Origin: Reticulitermes speratus
Taxonomy: Eukaryota > Arthropoda > Insecta > Blattodea > Rhinotermitidae
NCBI GenBank assembly: GCA_021186555.1
Contig: JAJKFL010000006.1
Location: 530,501-594,500 of the forward strand
Length of the DNA: 64,000 bases
Reading direction: 5' to 3'
Shown: positions 35,501-47,392 of the stretch, piece after piece
How positions within the stretch are numbered: position 1 is the stretch's first letter
Layout: each line of letters begins with the position of its first letter
Made by a program: the position numbers and the translations under genes
Notes under the pieces: generated by a model
Databases searched by the model: none
What the model saw: the letters and a program-made list of their open reading frames with translations, nothing else
What the model was told of the DNA's origin: nothing

Positions 35501-38500
35501 TGATTTCTTTTTTGACTTATAAGAGAATATGTGCATGGGCTCTGTATCCTTCCCATGAATTAACCCAAGTACATAATTTGGTTCTATTTTGTACATTACC
35601 ATGTTTCAGTTTTTGCAATGTTAGGAATGCTGTCTCCTGCCTCACGTGGTGCCCTTATGACAGCAGCTATCTTCTTGTACGTCTTTATGGGTCTCATCGC
35701 AGGGTACTTCTCAGCCAGACTTTATAAGACTATGAAGGGTCGAGAATGGAAGAGAGCAGCGTTTCTGGTCAGTACTAACATGACTTTGGCTGTGCATTAC
35801 GGTAACGTGACGTTACATGCATGTGGTAGTGGAAGTTGGATGATGGTACTGCAGCGTCAAATGGGCCTGTCATAACAGCCCCAGCACATATGGATTATAC
35901 AGCCTAGCTTATTTGTGAATTATTGACAATGAGAACAACTGAAGAGGGGAATGCTCTTATTGAGGACTGCAGGACGCACCCTTTTGGACTGTAGAAAAAA
36001 TGAGAATTTGACAGCTGCAAATTGCGCAGATAAGAATTTTTGTACAGTACAAAGAAATTGCAAAGAACATGTTGACAGGTTCTGAAGCGCACATGGAAAA
36101 GTGTGAAATATTGTGAAGGATTTGTTTGTAAGAAACATTCAGGTCTTTGTTTACTGTATAATTAACAACTTTGTCATTGCTGAGTTATAGATGAATAGTT
36201 GGGCATTGGTGAATGATACTGACAGGGAATGAAGTACTGGGAGAGAAACATTATACAGCGTTGGTGTAGATGTATAATGAGTATGGAGCATTGTGGAATG
36301 ATACTGACATGGGAAAACTGAAGTACTGGAGAGAAACATTATACAGCGTGGTGGTAGATGTATGAATGAGTATGGAGCATTGGTGGATGATACTGACAGG
36401 GAACTGAAGTACTGGGAGAGAACATTTATCGCGTGGTGTAGATGGATGATGATATGGAGCATTGGTGGAATGTACTGACAGGAAAATGAAGTACTGGGAG
36501 AGAAACATTATACAGCGTTGGTGGTAGATGTATGAATGAGTATGGGCAGGGTGGAATGATACTGACAGGGAAAACTGAAGTATGGGAGGAACATTATACA
36601 GCGTGGTGGTAGATGTATGAATGTATGGAGCATTGGTGGAATGATACTGACAGGGGAAACTGAAGTACTGGGAGAGAAACTTTATACAGAATGGGTAGTG
36701 TATGATGAGTATGGAGCATTGGTGGAATGATACTGACAGGGAAAACTGAAGTACTGGGAGAGAAACATTATACGCGTTGGGTAGATGTAGAATGAGTATG
36801 GAGCATTGGTGGATGATACTGCAGGGAAAACGAGTACTCAGAGAAAATGAGTCATGATGCACGTGTTTGTCATGAATCCCACATGGACTGGCCTGGGCCT
36901 GAAACTGGGCCTTTGTCATGAGAGGACAGCGACTAACTGCCTGAGACATGACAAGGCCTGCAGCAGATCTCAACATGCTGACAATGATGGAGTTGCACAA
37001 TTCTGCCATCTTGTTGAACAGAATGGACACCATCCTGTCCCTCCGGACTCATATTCTATTGCAAGCAACCAATGTACATTCTTCCCCCACCTTTGGTTCA
37101 ATTTATTTTCAAATTCAGTTTTCTGTGTGAAAGTTTTCCTTTATACTCCAGTCTCCATTCCAGTAATTTCATTGTGTAAGAAATGCCACATCCACTTAGC
37201 AGACTTTTGAACATGCGCGTATTCGGTATTACAATATTACGTGGCTAATATGCTCAGTATTGCACACTGGAATAAATTTTGGTATGAAGTGTTTGGCTGG
37301 TGAAGATAAGCTGATTGCTTGGTTTCCAGTGCTGCTGTGTACAGTCTGTGTTGCTTAGTGGCCTCTTCTCGCCTAGGCAAGGCCATAGACTGCATTTCTG
37401 ACGTAGAGCATCCATAGTGTGGATTCTGCGCTTTCCACTGATATAATTATCATAAGTGTGGTAGCTGGCAGAGGGAACCCACAGCTTACTGTGGGCTCAA
37501 AACCACAATAGGGCCTAGTAGTAACATTCTCAAAGTTTGTCTTTTGCGGACATGAAGTTTTCAGTCTGTGGGCAAAAATGTTTATGCAGGCCTGATACGG
37601 GATGAAAGTTATAACCCACCGTGCAATGTCTTAAGCTGAGACTAGCAGGTCGCCAGTGAAGGTGTGTAGAATTTATGGGGTTCTCTTACAGTGTGCTTGT
37701 TGTCTTGCAGACGGCAACACTGTATCCTGCTCTCGTGTTTGGAACGTGCTTCTTCTTAAACTTCTTCATCTGGGGAAAACATTCAAGTGGAGCTGTTCCT
37801 TTTGGAACCATGCTGTCGCTGCTCTGTCTCTGGTTTGGCATATCCTTACCGCTGGTGTACTTGGGATACTATTTTGGCTTTCGTAAGCAGCCTTTCCAGC
37901 ACCCCGTTAGAACCAATCAGATTCCTCGTCAGGTACCAGACCAGCTGTGGTACATGAACCCACTTCTCAGGTAAGATTGGATACAAGACTAGTGTAGATT
38001 GTACATGAAGTGCTGATGGGTTTTGACCGCAATAGTGAACCTTCCAGGTTGCATAAAAGGCATAGTTGAACTACTCTTAGCTACTTAAGAAGGACCGTGC
38101 TGTACAGAGTGAAAAGAAGACTGTGTCCATTGTCTACCAGTGTATTGTTCAAAGATGTGTTGACTTCATAAGAGACATGATGATTTTTTGAGTTCCCATC
38201 TTAATTTTGTCTCATTTTATCCTAGTTTGGCATCTTAGCTTCTTGTTGCAAGATATATGGTAAAACTGTAATAGATGCAAAGCTTGAAGTGAGACCAGGC
38301 AGGTGGCAGGTGAACTTGCAGCAGGAGTGACTGTCAGCTGGTGTAGAAGGCAGCACTAAGCAATATGAGATTTGATGTTCACAGCGTCGTTGCTAAAGAC
38401 GCAAGTCTTTTGGATGTGATGCTCTGTTATTGGGTTAGCAGTTACGAAGATTTTGAAGGATTATACAGTCATAACCTGAAGTTACGTCTTAGGTGGTTCC

Positions 38501-40402
38501 AAGCCCAGCAATGTTAGTGGAGATGACGTAAGTCGAGACTGATTCTCCCATAAATGTAGTGTTTAAATGGGAAGGTTGGTTTCAGATGATCTATTTTGAC
38601 CAAAAAAAATTTCATACTTATGAAAACCGTACAAAAAGTATGAAATGACAATTTAAAGAGGAGGCACTTCCTCTTGAACTGTAGGTGGGTCATCTGGATC
38701 ATCTCCAATGTCCAGCAGTACAGAGGGTGATGCAGGAGTCCCTGAAGATGCCTTAAGGAAATCAAGCACTGAAGTCTGGAGGAACAGACCTGCTTCTCCT
38801 TCAGAATCGCCTCACAGCAAGCAAGCGTCCCCATAATTACTTGTCCAGTTCTGCTTGCTGCTTATTCGAATTAGTGTCGTCAAACATCTTGATGCCAGCT
38901 CAAATAAGTCCATGCCCATGAAACCATCACAGTCCTGATCTTAGGCTCAGGGTAAGGTTCCTCAGCTTTCTCAAGGGCGCTTTGCTTCCAAATTCCAGCA
39001 AGATTATTGAGCATGAATTCCTGATCATGGGAGTTCAGCAACTTGACATTTTCAGCATCATACATACAAATGTGTGCACTTGGCTTTATGTATCTTGTCT
39101 GGAGGCAGACAAGGTAAGTGTGGAACAATATACGGCATGACATACGTCGGGGGATGACTGTAGTGCCTTTATCTTGACCCTGAAGATGACGGCTTCCTGG
39201 GTTTTTAGATCTTGGCTTTGAGACCGGTTATCCAGACTGAGAATTTTCTCATAGTGTGTTTTGGGCCATTATTTTTCTGTGAGCATTTTTGTATAAATTT
39301 GTAGTGGTATATTTAAGTGTATGTTTCTCTTGCAGCACCATGATGGCAGGTGTACTGCCATTTGGAGCAGTCTTCATTGAACTCTTCTTCATTTTTACTG
39401 CCATATGGGAAAACCAGTTCTACTATATGTTTGGTTTTCTTTTCCTGGTATTTATCATCCTTGTGATATCGTGTTCTCAGATTTCAATCGTGATGGTATA
39501 TTTCCAGTTATGCGGAGAGGTAAGTTTGTTGTATTACGAGTTTCTGCTTTACATATCATGCCTTGTTACTAATTAGATACCCTTTATGCCAACTGTAATA
39601 ATATTTAGGTACATTTTACAAAATGTGCATAAGTTCTTTTCAACCTTGTCCCATCTTGCAGCAATCGAAGTACCTAACTCGGTGGAGTAGTCTTTATAGT
39701 AAAGCTTATATTTACTTGGTCACACAAGAACTTCGTTGCTTTCAGTGTCCAGAAACTGGTTGTCGTTGTGACACATTTTCATGGTTTCCCTCCAGGTAGA
39801 TGCATGAATATTAACTCAGATTAGGCCATGAATGCTTCTTCCACATCCTTTCAGATTCGTTGTTTACTCATCACTTCATCCTTTGACGCTGTACAGTCTG
39901 AGGTACTGACATTGTTAAGTAGACCACAAATAAATATATATATGAATGTGAGGTTTGAGGTTCCTGTGTCGTGTTGCTGAAATTTCTTGTCTTCTATGAT
40001 ATGATGCTGTGTCATTGCAACGAGTTGCCGACATTTTGAAGGCACTACGATCACGATGCTTTGAAATGTTGGGAACTACAAAATGACGCGTCACATCTCG
40101 AAAGACTGGAAATGTCATGATGAATGAAGTCTTAATGAATGAAAAATGCATTAATATTTCAGGACTACCACTGGTGGTGGCGGAGTTTCATTGTGTCCGG
40201 AGGTTCCGCAGTTTATGTGTTTGCGTACTCGGTTTTCTACTTTGTCACAAAATTGGAGATCACAGAGTTCATCCCCACATTGCTCTACTTTGGCTACACA
40301 GGCATCATGGTACTGACATTCTGGCTTCTTACGGGTACTATCGGCTTTTTTGCCGCCTATGCGTTTGTCCGTAAGATCTACGCTGCTGTGAAGATTGACT
40401 GA
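32598..40402 (+). CDS. TM9SF4: TM9SF4, nine-transmembrane superfamily protein, ten coding exons
   Basis: Golgi/endosomal membrane protein; family members act in membrane-protein sorting, adhesion and phagocytosis. Exons: 32598-32600 (ATG only), 32910-33138, 33220-33388, 33506-33661, 34066-34346, 34498-34701, 35610-35767, 37711-37970, 39336-39519, 40163-40402 (TGA). Total 627 residues; human TM9SF4 has 642. Order of parts: signal peptide (residues 1 to about 24), mature start AFYVPGVAP, large lumenal domain ([26 protein letters not shown]), first membrane helix at [14 protein letters not shown], cytosolic loop with [15 protein letters not shown], then eight C-terminal helices ([34 protein letters not shown] loop, [24 protein letters not shown]). 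It ends KIYAAVKID; a terminal KxD/E signal is known to hold TM9 proteins in the Golgi. Intron 2 is GC-AG (G|GCAAGT); the others are GT-AG. The first exon ending right after ATG is inferred from the frame. Confidence 0.95.
33800..34030 (+). mobile_element. 5'-truncated SINE in TM9SF4 intron 4
   Basis: Contains GGGGCAAGAAAGTATTCTTC, GACCACTCACCTCCATCTAA, GGTTAAGAATGAGTGGAGC and ends GGTACAGTTTTACCTTTACA, matching the body and tail of the copy at 47.8 kb. The tRNA head is missing. Confidence 0.7.
34790..34850. repeat. fragment of the 29-bp-unit dispersed repeat
   Basis: GTTGTGACACTGTGTAGTTTGG is close to the tandem unit at 6.7 kb. TM9SF4 intron 6. Confidence 0.4.
34925..35275 (-). pseudogene. 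3' end of a non-LTR retrotransposon
   Basis: Minus strand encodes [18 protein letters not shown] and [14 protein letters not shown] in broken frames, corresponding to the arginine-rich RPRRRWEDN / GMDWIDLAQDRD tail of insect non-LTR ORF2. The element's 3' end, at the low-coordinate side, is a (TTAG)n tail. Two sister copies lie at 47.4 and 61.9 kb. TM9SF4 intron 6. Confidence 0.7.
36190..36845. repeat. tandem array, unit about 90 bp, 7-8 copies, rich in indels
   Basis: Unit runs GAGCATTGGTGGAATGATAC ... TGACAGGGAAAACTGAAGTA ... GGTAGATGTATGAATGAGTATG. Copies differ mostly by single-base gaps, which breaks any frame; a 260-codon minus-strand frame here is an artefact of the repeat. TM9SF4 intron 7. 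Confidence 0.85.
36846..37710. other. TM9SF4 intron 7, right part
   Basis: No recognised element between the 90-bp array and exon 8. Confidence 0.4.
37971..38640. repeat. TM9SF4 intron 8, left part with weak hairpin-family copy
   Basis: Around 38,405-38,480, GTCTTTTGGATGTGATGCTC followed by GAAGATTTTGAAGGATTATAC resembles half of the foldback family. Nothing else recognised. Confidence 0.35.
38650..39165 (-). pseudogene. Tigger-type transposase remnant
   Basis: Minus-strand reading gives [40 protein letters not shown] and later [13 protein letters not shown] in different frames. These correspond in order to the C-terminal third of Tigger-derived proteins (memory-based). Several frameshifts. 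TM9SF4 intron 8. Confidence 0.55.
39989..40106. repeat. hairpin (foldback) dispersed repeat
   Basis: GTCTTCTATGATATGATGCTG at one end and CGTCACATCTCGAAAGAC at the other; inside, CCGACATTTTGAAGG faces CTTTGAAATGTTGGG. It lies 57 bp before the last TM9SF4 exon. Confidence 0.6.
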
Positions 40403-41160
40403 ACCCTTCAGACATGTACATATTTAGTTTCTGGATTTTATTAACCAGTGAATGTCTGCACATTGCTTTTGAATTTTGCAAGTGGAAGCAAGTGTTACAA
40501 ATTGGACTGTCTTGTGTAAGTGTGAAGGAAATAACACGAGATGGAATAGTGTGTAGTATGACGATATGATACTGTGGTTCTGCAGTGTGTCGTGCCAGGA
40601 TATGGGCAGTCGAAACAGTTTTGTTAGTGAACGTGTGCAGCAGTGTTCATGAGGGAAGTGATTATCATGTCATGTCGGCAATACAGTGTCCTGCAATACA
40701 GTGTCGTAACAGTCGGTTTGCTGAGATCATTCTTTTGTTCCACAGAAGTGCTACTTTATTTACAGTCAGCCTCTAGAAGAAAGTGGCAGTGGGGAGCTAC
40801 ATAAATTGTTAAAAATTGTTGAGCACCGTGTTCAATGAACATTCAGAACTCCTAAGTACTGATTTGTAAATTAACTTTTCCTTATAGTTGTATATAATCT
40901 CAGTAAAGTGACTTCTGTGACACCTAGTATTATAGCTCTGACAGCTTGAGACATGTGTCTATGTTCCCAAAACATAATGATCTGTGAATGTAATCAGTAT
41001 ACTGCAATTTGTTTGAAACGGGAAGAAAGAATAAGTAAACTGCTTTTAACAGTGAACCTTGACTTTACATTCTGTGTGTGAACAGTTGTAATAAGAAAGT
41101 AATGAGATGCTCTGTGCCCATTTGTGGTTGTGACTGAAATAAAATTTTAATTGTGAAGTT
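40403..41160 (+). other. TM9SF4 3' UTR
   Basis: Follows the stop codon without a new frame and ends near the poly(A) signal AATAAA at 41138-41143. A tandem array starts about 85 bp after the signal. Confidence 0.6.
41138..41143 (+). other. poly(A) signal candidate of TM9SF4
   Basis: AATAAA 736 bp after the stop codon, the first canonical hexamer that fits a plausible 3' UTR. Confidence 0.55.
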
Positions 41161-41226
41161 AAGTAAGGGCATTGTAATGAAAAGGGTATAAAGTAAATGG
41201 TTAAGATTTGGAACACTGCCTGGTTT

Positions 41227-42868
41227 GTATACAGGGTGCCATAGTGGCTGTCCAGTTTATATACAGGGTGCCATAGTGGCTGTCCAGTTTATATACAGGT
41301 GCCATAGTGGCTGTCCAGTTTATATACAGGGTGCCATAGTGGCTGTCCAGTTTATATACAGGTGCCATAGTGGCTGTCCAGTTTATATACAGGGTGCCAT
41401 AGTGGCTGTCCAGTTTATATACAGGGTGCCATAGTGGCTGTCCAGTTTATATACAGGGTGCCATAGTGGCTGTCCAGTTTATATACAGGTGCCATAGTGG
41501 CTGTCCAGTTTATATACAGGTGCCATAGTGGCTGTCCAGTTTATATACAGGGTGCCATAGTGGCTGTCCAGTTTATATACAGGTGCCATAGTGGCTGTCC
41601 AGTTTATATACAGGGTGCCATAGTGGCTGTCCAGTTTATATACAGGTGCCATAGTGGCTGTCCAGTTTATATACAGGTGCCATAGTGGCTGTCCAGTTTA
41701 TATACAGGGTGCCATAGTGGCTGTCCAGTTTATATACAGGTGCCATAGTGGCTGTCCAGTTTATATACAGGTGCCATAGTGGCTGTCCAGTTTATATACA
41801 GGTGCCATAGTGGCTGTCCAGTTTATATACAGGTGCCATAGTGGCTGTCCAGTTTATATACAGGGTGCCATAGTGGCTGTCCAGTTTACATACAGGTGCC
41901 ATAGTGGCTGTCCAGTTTATATACAGGGTGCCATAGCGGCTGTCCAGTTTATATACAGGGTGCCGTAGTGGCTGTCCAGTTTATATACAGGGTGCCATAG
42001 TGGCTGTCCAGTTTATATACAGGTGCCATAGTGGCTGTCCAGTTTATATACAGGGTGCCATAGTGGCTGTCCAGTTTATATACAGGTGCCATAGTGGCTG
42101 TCCAGTTTATATACAGGTGCCATAGTGGCTGTCCAGTTTATATACAGGGTGCCATAGTGGATGTCCAGTTTATATACAGGTGCCATAGTGGCTGTCCAGT
42201 TTATATACAGGTGCCATAGTGGCTGTCCAGTTTATATACAGGTGCCATAGTGGCTGTCCAGTTTATATACAGGTGCCATAGTGGCTGTCCAGTTTATATA
42301 CAGGGTGCCATAGTGGCTGTCCAGTTTATATACAGGTGCCATAGTGGCTGTCCAGTTTATATACAGGGTGCCATAGCGGCTGTCCAGTTTATATACAGGG
42401 TGCCATAGTGGCTGTCCAGTTTATATACAGGGTGCCGTAGCGGCTGTCCAGTTTATATACAGGTGCCATAGTGGCTGTCCAGTTTATATACAGGTGCCAT
42501 AGTGGCTGTCCAGTTTATATACAGGGTGCCATAGTGGCTGTCCAGTTTATATACAGGTGCCATAGTGGCTGTCCAGTTTATATACAGGGTGCCATAGCGG
42601 CTGTCCAGTTTATATACAGGGTGCCATAGTGGCTGTCCAGTTTATATACAGGTGCCATAGTGGCTGTCCAGTTTATATACAGGGTGCCATAGTGGCTGTC
42701 CAGTTTATATACAGGTGCCATAGTGGCTGTCCAGTTTATATACAGGGTGCCATAGCGGCTGTCCAGTTTATATACAGGGTGCCATAGTGGCTGTCCAGTT
42801 TATATACAGGGTGCCGTAGCGGCTGTCCAGTTTATATACAGGGTGCCATAGTGGCTGTCCAGTTTATA
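41227..42868. repeat. tandem array, 31/32-bp unit, about 52 copies
   Basis: Unit: GGGTGCCATAGTGGCTGTCC then AGTTTATATACA. Two length forms are interspersed, differing by one G in the GG/GGG run. Substitutions are few (CATAGCGG, CGTAG variants, one GGATG). Frames through it code short repeats only and are not genes. Confidence 0.95.
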
Positions 42869-43560
42869 CTGTTGGTAAGAAAACTGTACATTCTTTATGT
42901 TTCACTTCATGAACAGTTTTCAAATAACTCCGTTTCCCATGCTTGCTGTTATGTCCTTCCCATTTCAGCCAAATATTTGATGTGTACAAAGAGAATAGCA
43001 GCTGCCAGTAGCAAATCAAAATTGTTAACGGACAGATGAAATCTGGCAAATTTGTCATTCAGAATCTTTAATCTCATACTTACTGAATGATACTAGTAGT
43101 GTAGTCTATAAATGGTAAGGTCGTCCCCCTCCATGCCATGAAGGCATATAGGTGGAGTAGAGATATAGCTCCATTCATTTTTAACCTAGGCACTAGATGG
43201 AGTTGGGTGGTCAGCTTCGTTCCCTGGCTGCTATATTCCCAGTGCTCATTCAGTAGCAGGCTGGGTGGGCCCCGCAGGAGAAGAACATACAGGATGCTCT
43301 GCAACATAAAGGCCAAACTTCAGGACCATGTTCTGCAGGTAATTTGTAGCAAAAAATGTCAAACTGATTTGTTTTGACACGGTTATTAAGGTAGTGAAGT
43401 GAGCTAGCACTGACGTAACTTGATCAAGTTGTTGCTTGTACCTTGTCTTGCCTAGTGGCTGCGTTGTGTTGTAGTACGTTGGGACAGTCAATATGCGTAA
43501 CACTCTTATAAATGAAGAATATGTACACCGACATCCATTTCATATATGGTTTCTGCAATA
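42869..43560. other. spacer with a SINE fragment
   Basis: A truncated SINE lies at 43115-43281; the rest (42,869-43,110 and 43,282-43,560) shows nothing recognisable. Confidence 0.4.
43115..43281 (-). mobile_element. truncated SINE copy
   Basis: Plus strand reads GCCATGAAGGCATATAGGTG, GATATAGCTCCATTCATTTT, GGGTGGTCAGCTTCGTTCCC and CAGGCTGGGTGGGCCCCGC, the reverse of the SINE body; the tRNA head is absent. Confidence 0.65.
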
Positions 43561-43850
43561 GCGTGGGCCGCGATAGCTCAGTCGGTATAGCGACTTGCTA
43601 CGAGCTGGACGGTCCGGAGATCGAATCCCGGTGGGGGTGAGATTTTGAGCACCCATCCAGATCGGCCCTGGTGCCTACCCAGCCTCCTGTACAATGGGTA
43701 CCTGGTCATTCCCGGGGGTAAAGCGGCCGGGGCGTGGCGTTGACCACCCACCCCCATGTAGCGCTGAGGTTAAAGAAAGAGTAGAGCTATACCTCTACTT
43801 CCCCTCTGGGCCTTCATGGCCTGTTCTAGGGAGAACTTTACTTTACCTCT
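43561..43850 (+). mobile_element. tRNA-derived SINE, full length, young-looking
   Basis: tRNA-like head with GATAGCTCAGTCGGTATAG (A box) and GATCGAATCCCGG (B box), the body with CAGCCTCCTGTACAATGGG, and tail GAACTTTACTTTACC. TTTCTGCAAT at 43550-43559 and 43851-43860 is the target duplication. Internal RNA polymerase III promoter boxes explain how such elements are transcribed; it is not a tRNA gene because the acceptor arms do not pair as a full cloverleaf and the unit continues into the SINE body. Confidence 0.85.
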
Positions 43851-43949
43851 TTTCTGCAATGGCAGTGGTGGGGCTGCTCTTGGGGAATACCAAAAACGGT
43901 ACCCACATCGCACAACATTGAAACTGTACACAGAATTCTGAGGGACATT

Positions 43950-45205
43950 GGTACCTTCCCATGAGCAAATGCAGAACGTGAACAACAGTGGCATGGAGAA
44001 GGTGATGTTTTGGCAGCAGTGCAACGCAGCCAGGACGAATGGTGTAGCACAGACACAGGTGTAGAGAATTGTGAACCATGATGCTTTCTACCATACCACC
44101 TTCAAAGAGTACAATTTTGAACCATGATGCTTTCTACCATACCACCTTCAAAGAGTACAATTTTGAACCATGATGCTTTCTACCATACCACCTTCAAAGA
44201 GTACAATTTTGAACCATGATGCTTTCTACCATACCACCTTCAAAGAGTACAATTTTGAACCATGATGCTTTCTACCATACCACCTTCAAAGAGTACAATT
44301 TTGAACCATGATGCTTTCTACCATACCACCTTCAAAGAGTACAATTTTGAACCATGATGCTTTCTACCATACCACCTTCAAAGAGTACAATTTTGAACCA
44401 TGATGCTTTCTACCATACCACCTTCAAAGAGTACAATTTTGAACCATGATGCTTTCTACCATACCACCTTCAAAGAGTACAATTTTGAACCATGATGCTT
44501 TCTACCGTACCACCTTCAAAGAGTACAACATCTTTTACCGGTAGATCGTGCCAACCATGTATGATTCTGTGAATGGCTGCAACCACAGCTACAAATAACT
44601 GCCTGACATTCTGGTCACAGATGAGACTCAATTTACCCGGGATGGCATTACCAACACAAGGAATTTGCACTCTTGGGCACTGGAAAACCACACCAGGTAA
44701 CATAATGCAATTTTCAAGGGCAGTTTTCGGTTAACGTGTTGTGAGGTGTATTAGGCAATAACCTGATATGACAACGTGTTATCAGGGGACGTGTAACAGC
44801 TCTGTATTACAGAAATTTTCTGGAAAATGAACTCCCTCTGTATATAATGGATGTGCTTCTAACAAGACGAGGACGAACGCCGTGACAACATGATGGGACA
44901 CCAACATTTCGGCAGAAGGAATGGAATTTTGAAAGAAAATTATGAAGAAAGATATACTGGCAGAAATGGACTGGTGGCTTGGCCTGCTCAGTCACCCAAC
45001 TTCAACCCATTAGATTTCTTCCTGTTGAATTCCAAGAAGTGGAGAGTGTCACAGTGGTAAACAAGAAGGAAGACATCAGTTAGTAGCGGCCATAAATGAA
45101 GCTGCTGTTGGTATCAGAAATGAACTGGGATGCCTGCAGTGGCAACGTTCAATGGCACAACGACAGGCAGCGTGCATACAGTGATGGTGGGCATTTCAAA
45201 CATTT
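43950..45205 (+). pseudogene. Tc1/mariner-type transposase pseudogene with internal minisatellite
   Basis: Recognisable pieces in order: CEWLQPQLQI, ILVTDETQFTRDGITNTRN with HSWALENH, QHDGTPTF-like segment, and GLVAWPAQSPNFNPLDFFL. These match the DDE transposases with TDEAQFTRDGI and WPARSPDLNPLDFFLW blocks common in insects (memory). Frames are broken many times. A 46-bp unit (44073-44529) that covers a segment just before CEWL has expanded to ten copies. Confidence 0.7.
44073..44529. repeat. tandem array, 46-bp unit, about 10 copies
   Basis: Unit GAACCATGATGCTTTCTACC, ATACCACCTTCAAAGAG, TACAATTTT. Copies are almost identical; the last has CCGTACC. It lies inside a transposase pseudogene. 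Confidence 0.95.
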
Positions 45206-45360
45206 GTTGTAGTAACCTTGAAACTTCAGTGTTACTGTAAGTGTTTAAAATGATAGTAATAAAGGTGACTTAAAAATAAAACTTTTAATCAGTTCTACAT
45301 TAAGCCAGTGCAAAACTGTCAAAGCGAACTGTAGTTTATTAGACACCTTTTCCTCCAGAT

Positions 45361-47157
45361 GACCTGTAGAACACACTCCCGATATTTGCCCATCATGTCG
45401 TGGCACATGCTGTATACTGTGACCTGTAGAACACACTCCCGATATTTGCCCATCATGTCGTGGCACATGCTGTATACTGTGACCTGTAGAACACACTCCC
45501 TATATTTGCCCATCATGTCGTGGCACATGCTGTATACTGTGACCTGTAGAACACACTCCCGATATTTGCCCATCATGTCGTGGCACATGCTGTATACTGT
45601 GACCTGTAGAACACACTCCCGATGTTTGCCCATTATGTCGTGGCACATGCTGTATACTGTGACCTGTAGAACACTCCCGATATTTGCCCATTATGTCGTG
45701 GCACATGCTGTATACTGTGACCTGTAGAACACACTCCCTATATTTGCCCATCATGTCGTGGCACATGCTGTATACTGTGACATGTAGAACACACTCCCGA
45801 TATGTGCCCATCATGTCGTGGCACATGCTGTATACTGTGACCTGTAGAACACACTCCCGATATTTGCCCATCATTTCGTGGCACATGCTGTATACTGTGA
45901 CCTGTAGAACATACTCTCGATATTTGCCCATTATGTCGTGGCACATGCTGTATACTGTGACCTGTAGAACACACTCCCGATATTTGCCCATCATGTCGTG
46001 GCACATGCTGTATACTGTGACCTGTAGAACATACTCTCGATATTTGCCAATTATGTCGTGGCACATGCTGTATACTGTGACCTGTAGAACATACTCTCGA
46101 TATTTGCCCATTATGTCGTGGCACATGCTGTATACTGTGACCTGTAGAACATACTCTCGATATTTGCCAATTATGTCGTGGCACATGCTGTATACTGTGA
46201 CCTGTAGAACATACTCCCGATATTTGCCCATTATGTCGTGGCATATGCTGTATACTGTGACCTGTAGAACACACTCCCGATGTTTGCCCATTATGTCGTG
46301 GCACATGCTGTATACTGTGACCTGTAGAACACACTGCCGATATTTGCCCATTATGTCGTGGCACATGCTGTATACTGTGACCTGTAGAACACACTCCCGA
46401 TGTTTGCCCATTATGTCGTGGCACATGCTGTATACTGTGACCTGTAGAACACACTCGCGATATTTGCCCATTATGTCGTGGCACATGCTGTATACTGTGA
46501 CCTGTAGAACACACTCCCTATGTTTGCCCATTATGTCGTGGCACATGCTGTATACTGTGACCTGTAGAACACACTCCCTATATTTGCCCATTATGTCGTG
46601 GCACATGCTGTATACTGTGACCTGTAGAACACACTCCCTATATTTGCCCATTATGTCGTGGCACATGCTGTATACTGTGACCTGTAGAACACACTCCCGA
46701 TATTTGCCCATTATGTCGTGGCACATGCTGTATACTGTGACCTGTAAAACACACTCCCTATATTTGCCCATTATGTCGTGGCACATGCTGTATACTGTGA
46801 CCTGTAGAACACACTCCCGATATTTGCCCATTATGTCGTGGCACATGCTGTATACTGTGATCTGTAGAGCACACTCCCGATATTTGCCCATTATGTCGTG
46901 GCACATGCTGTATACTGTGACCTGTAGAACACACTCCCGATATTTGCCCATTATGTCGTGGCACATGCTGTATACTGTGACCTGTAGAACACACTCCCGA
47001 TATTTGCCCATTATGTCGTGGCACATGCTGTATACTGTGATCTGTAGAGCACACTCCCGATATTTGCCCATTATGTCGTGGCACATGCTGTATACTGTGA
47101 TCTGTAGAGCACACTCCCGATATTTGCCCATTATGTCGTGGCACATGCTGTATACTG
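45361..47157. repeat. tandem array, 60-bp unit, about 30 copies
   Basis: Unit GACCTGTAGAACACACTCCC, GATATTTGCCCATCATGTCG, TGGCACATGCTGTATACTGT. One copy (45661-45718) is 58 bp. Because 60 is divisible by three and the unit lacks stops in some frames, open frames of 494 (+) and 548 (-) codons appear; both are 20-residue repeats without any other protein feature. Variant copies recur at 120-bp spacing (GATGTTTG at 46261, 46381, 46501). Confidence 0.95.
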
Positions 47158-47392
47158 AGGGTGTTTGAGATTGGCCTTGGCCTTACCAGATGAATATTTG
47201 GATCTGAGAGAGAGAGGAAGTGACAGGAGGATGGAGGAAATTATGTAGTGAAAAACGCCATGGTTTGTGCTGTTCAGCAAGTTTGTAACGAGGTTAATAT
47301 TTTGTATGTTTCATCTCATTATGGAGCAGGACTGGGTGAGATGAGAAATGCACACAAAATTGTGGCTGGGAAAATGGAAATGCTGAACTTTG
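47158..47392. other. spacer
   Basis: Unique-looking sequence between the 60-bp array and a non-LTR fragment; nothing recognised. Confidence 0.4.

Noticed and set aside
36251..37033. 260-codon minus-strand frame in a TM9SF4 intron
   Set aside because: Made of the indel-rich 90-bp array; nothing recognisable in the protein.
43561..43640. Functional tRNA gene
   Set aside because: A and B boxes are present, but the sequence continues into a SINE body, is repeated across the window and has target duplications.
45500..47146. Open frame of 548 codons (-) and 494 codons (+) as a repeat protein gene
   Set aside because: Both are pure 20-residue translations of a 60-bp minisatellite, open on both strands, without signal, flanking exon or non-repeat sequence.
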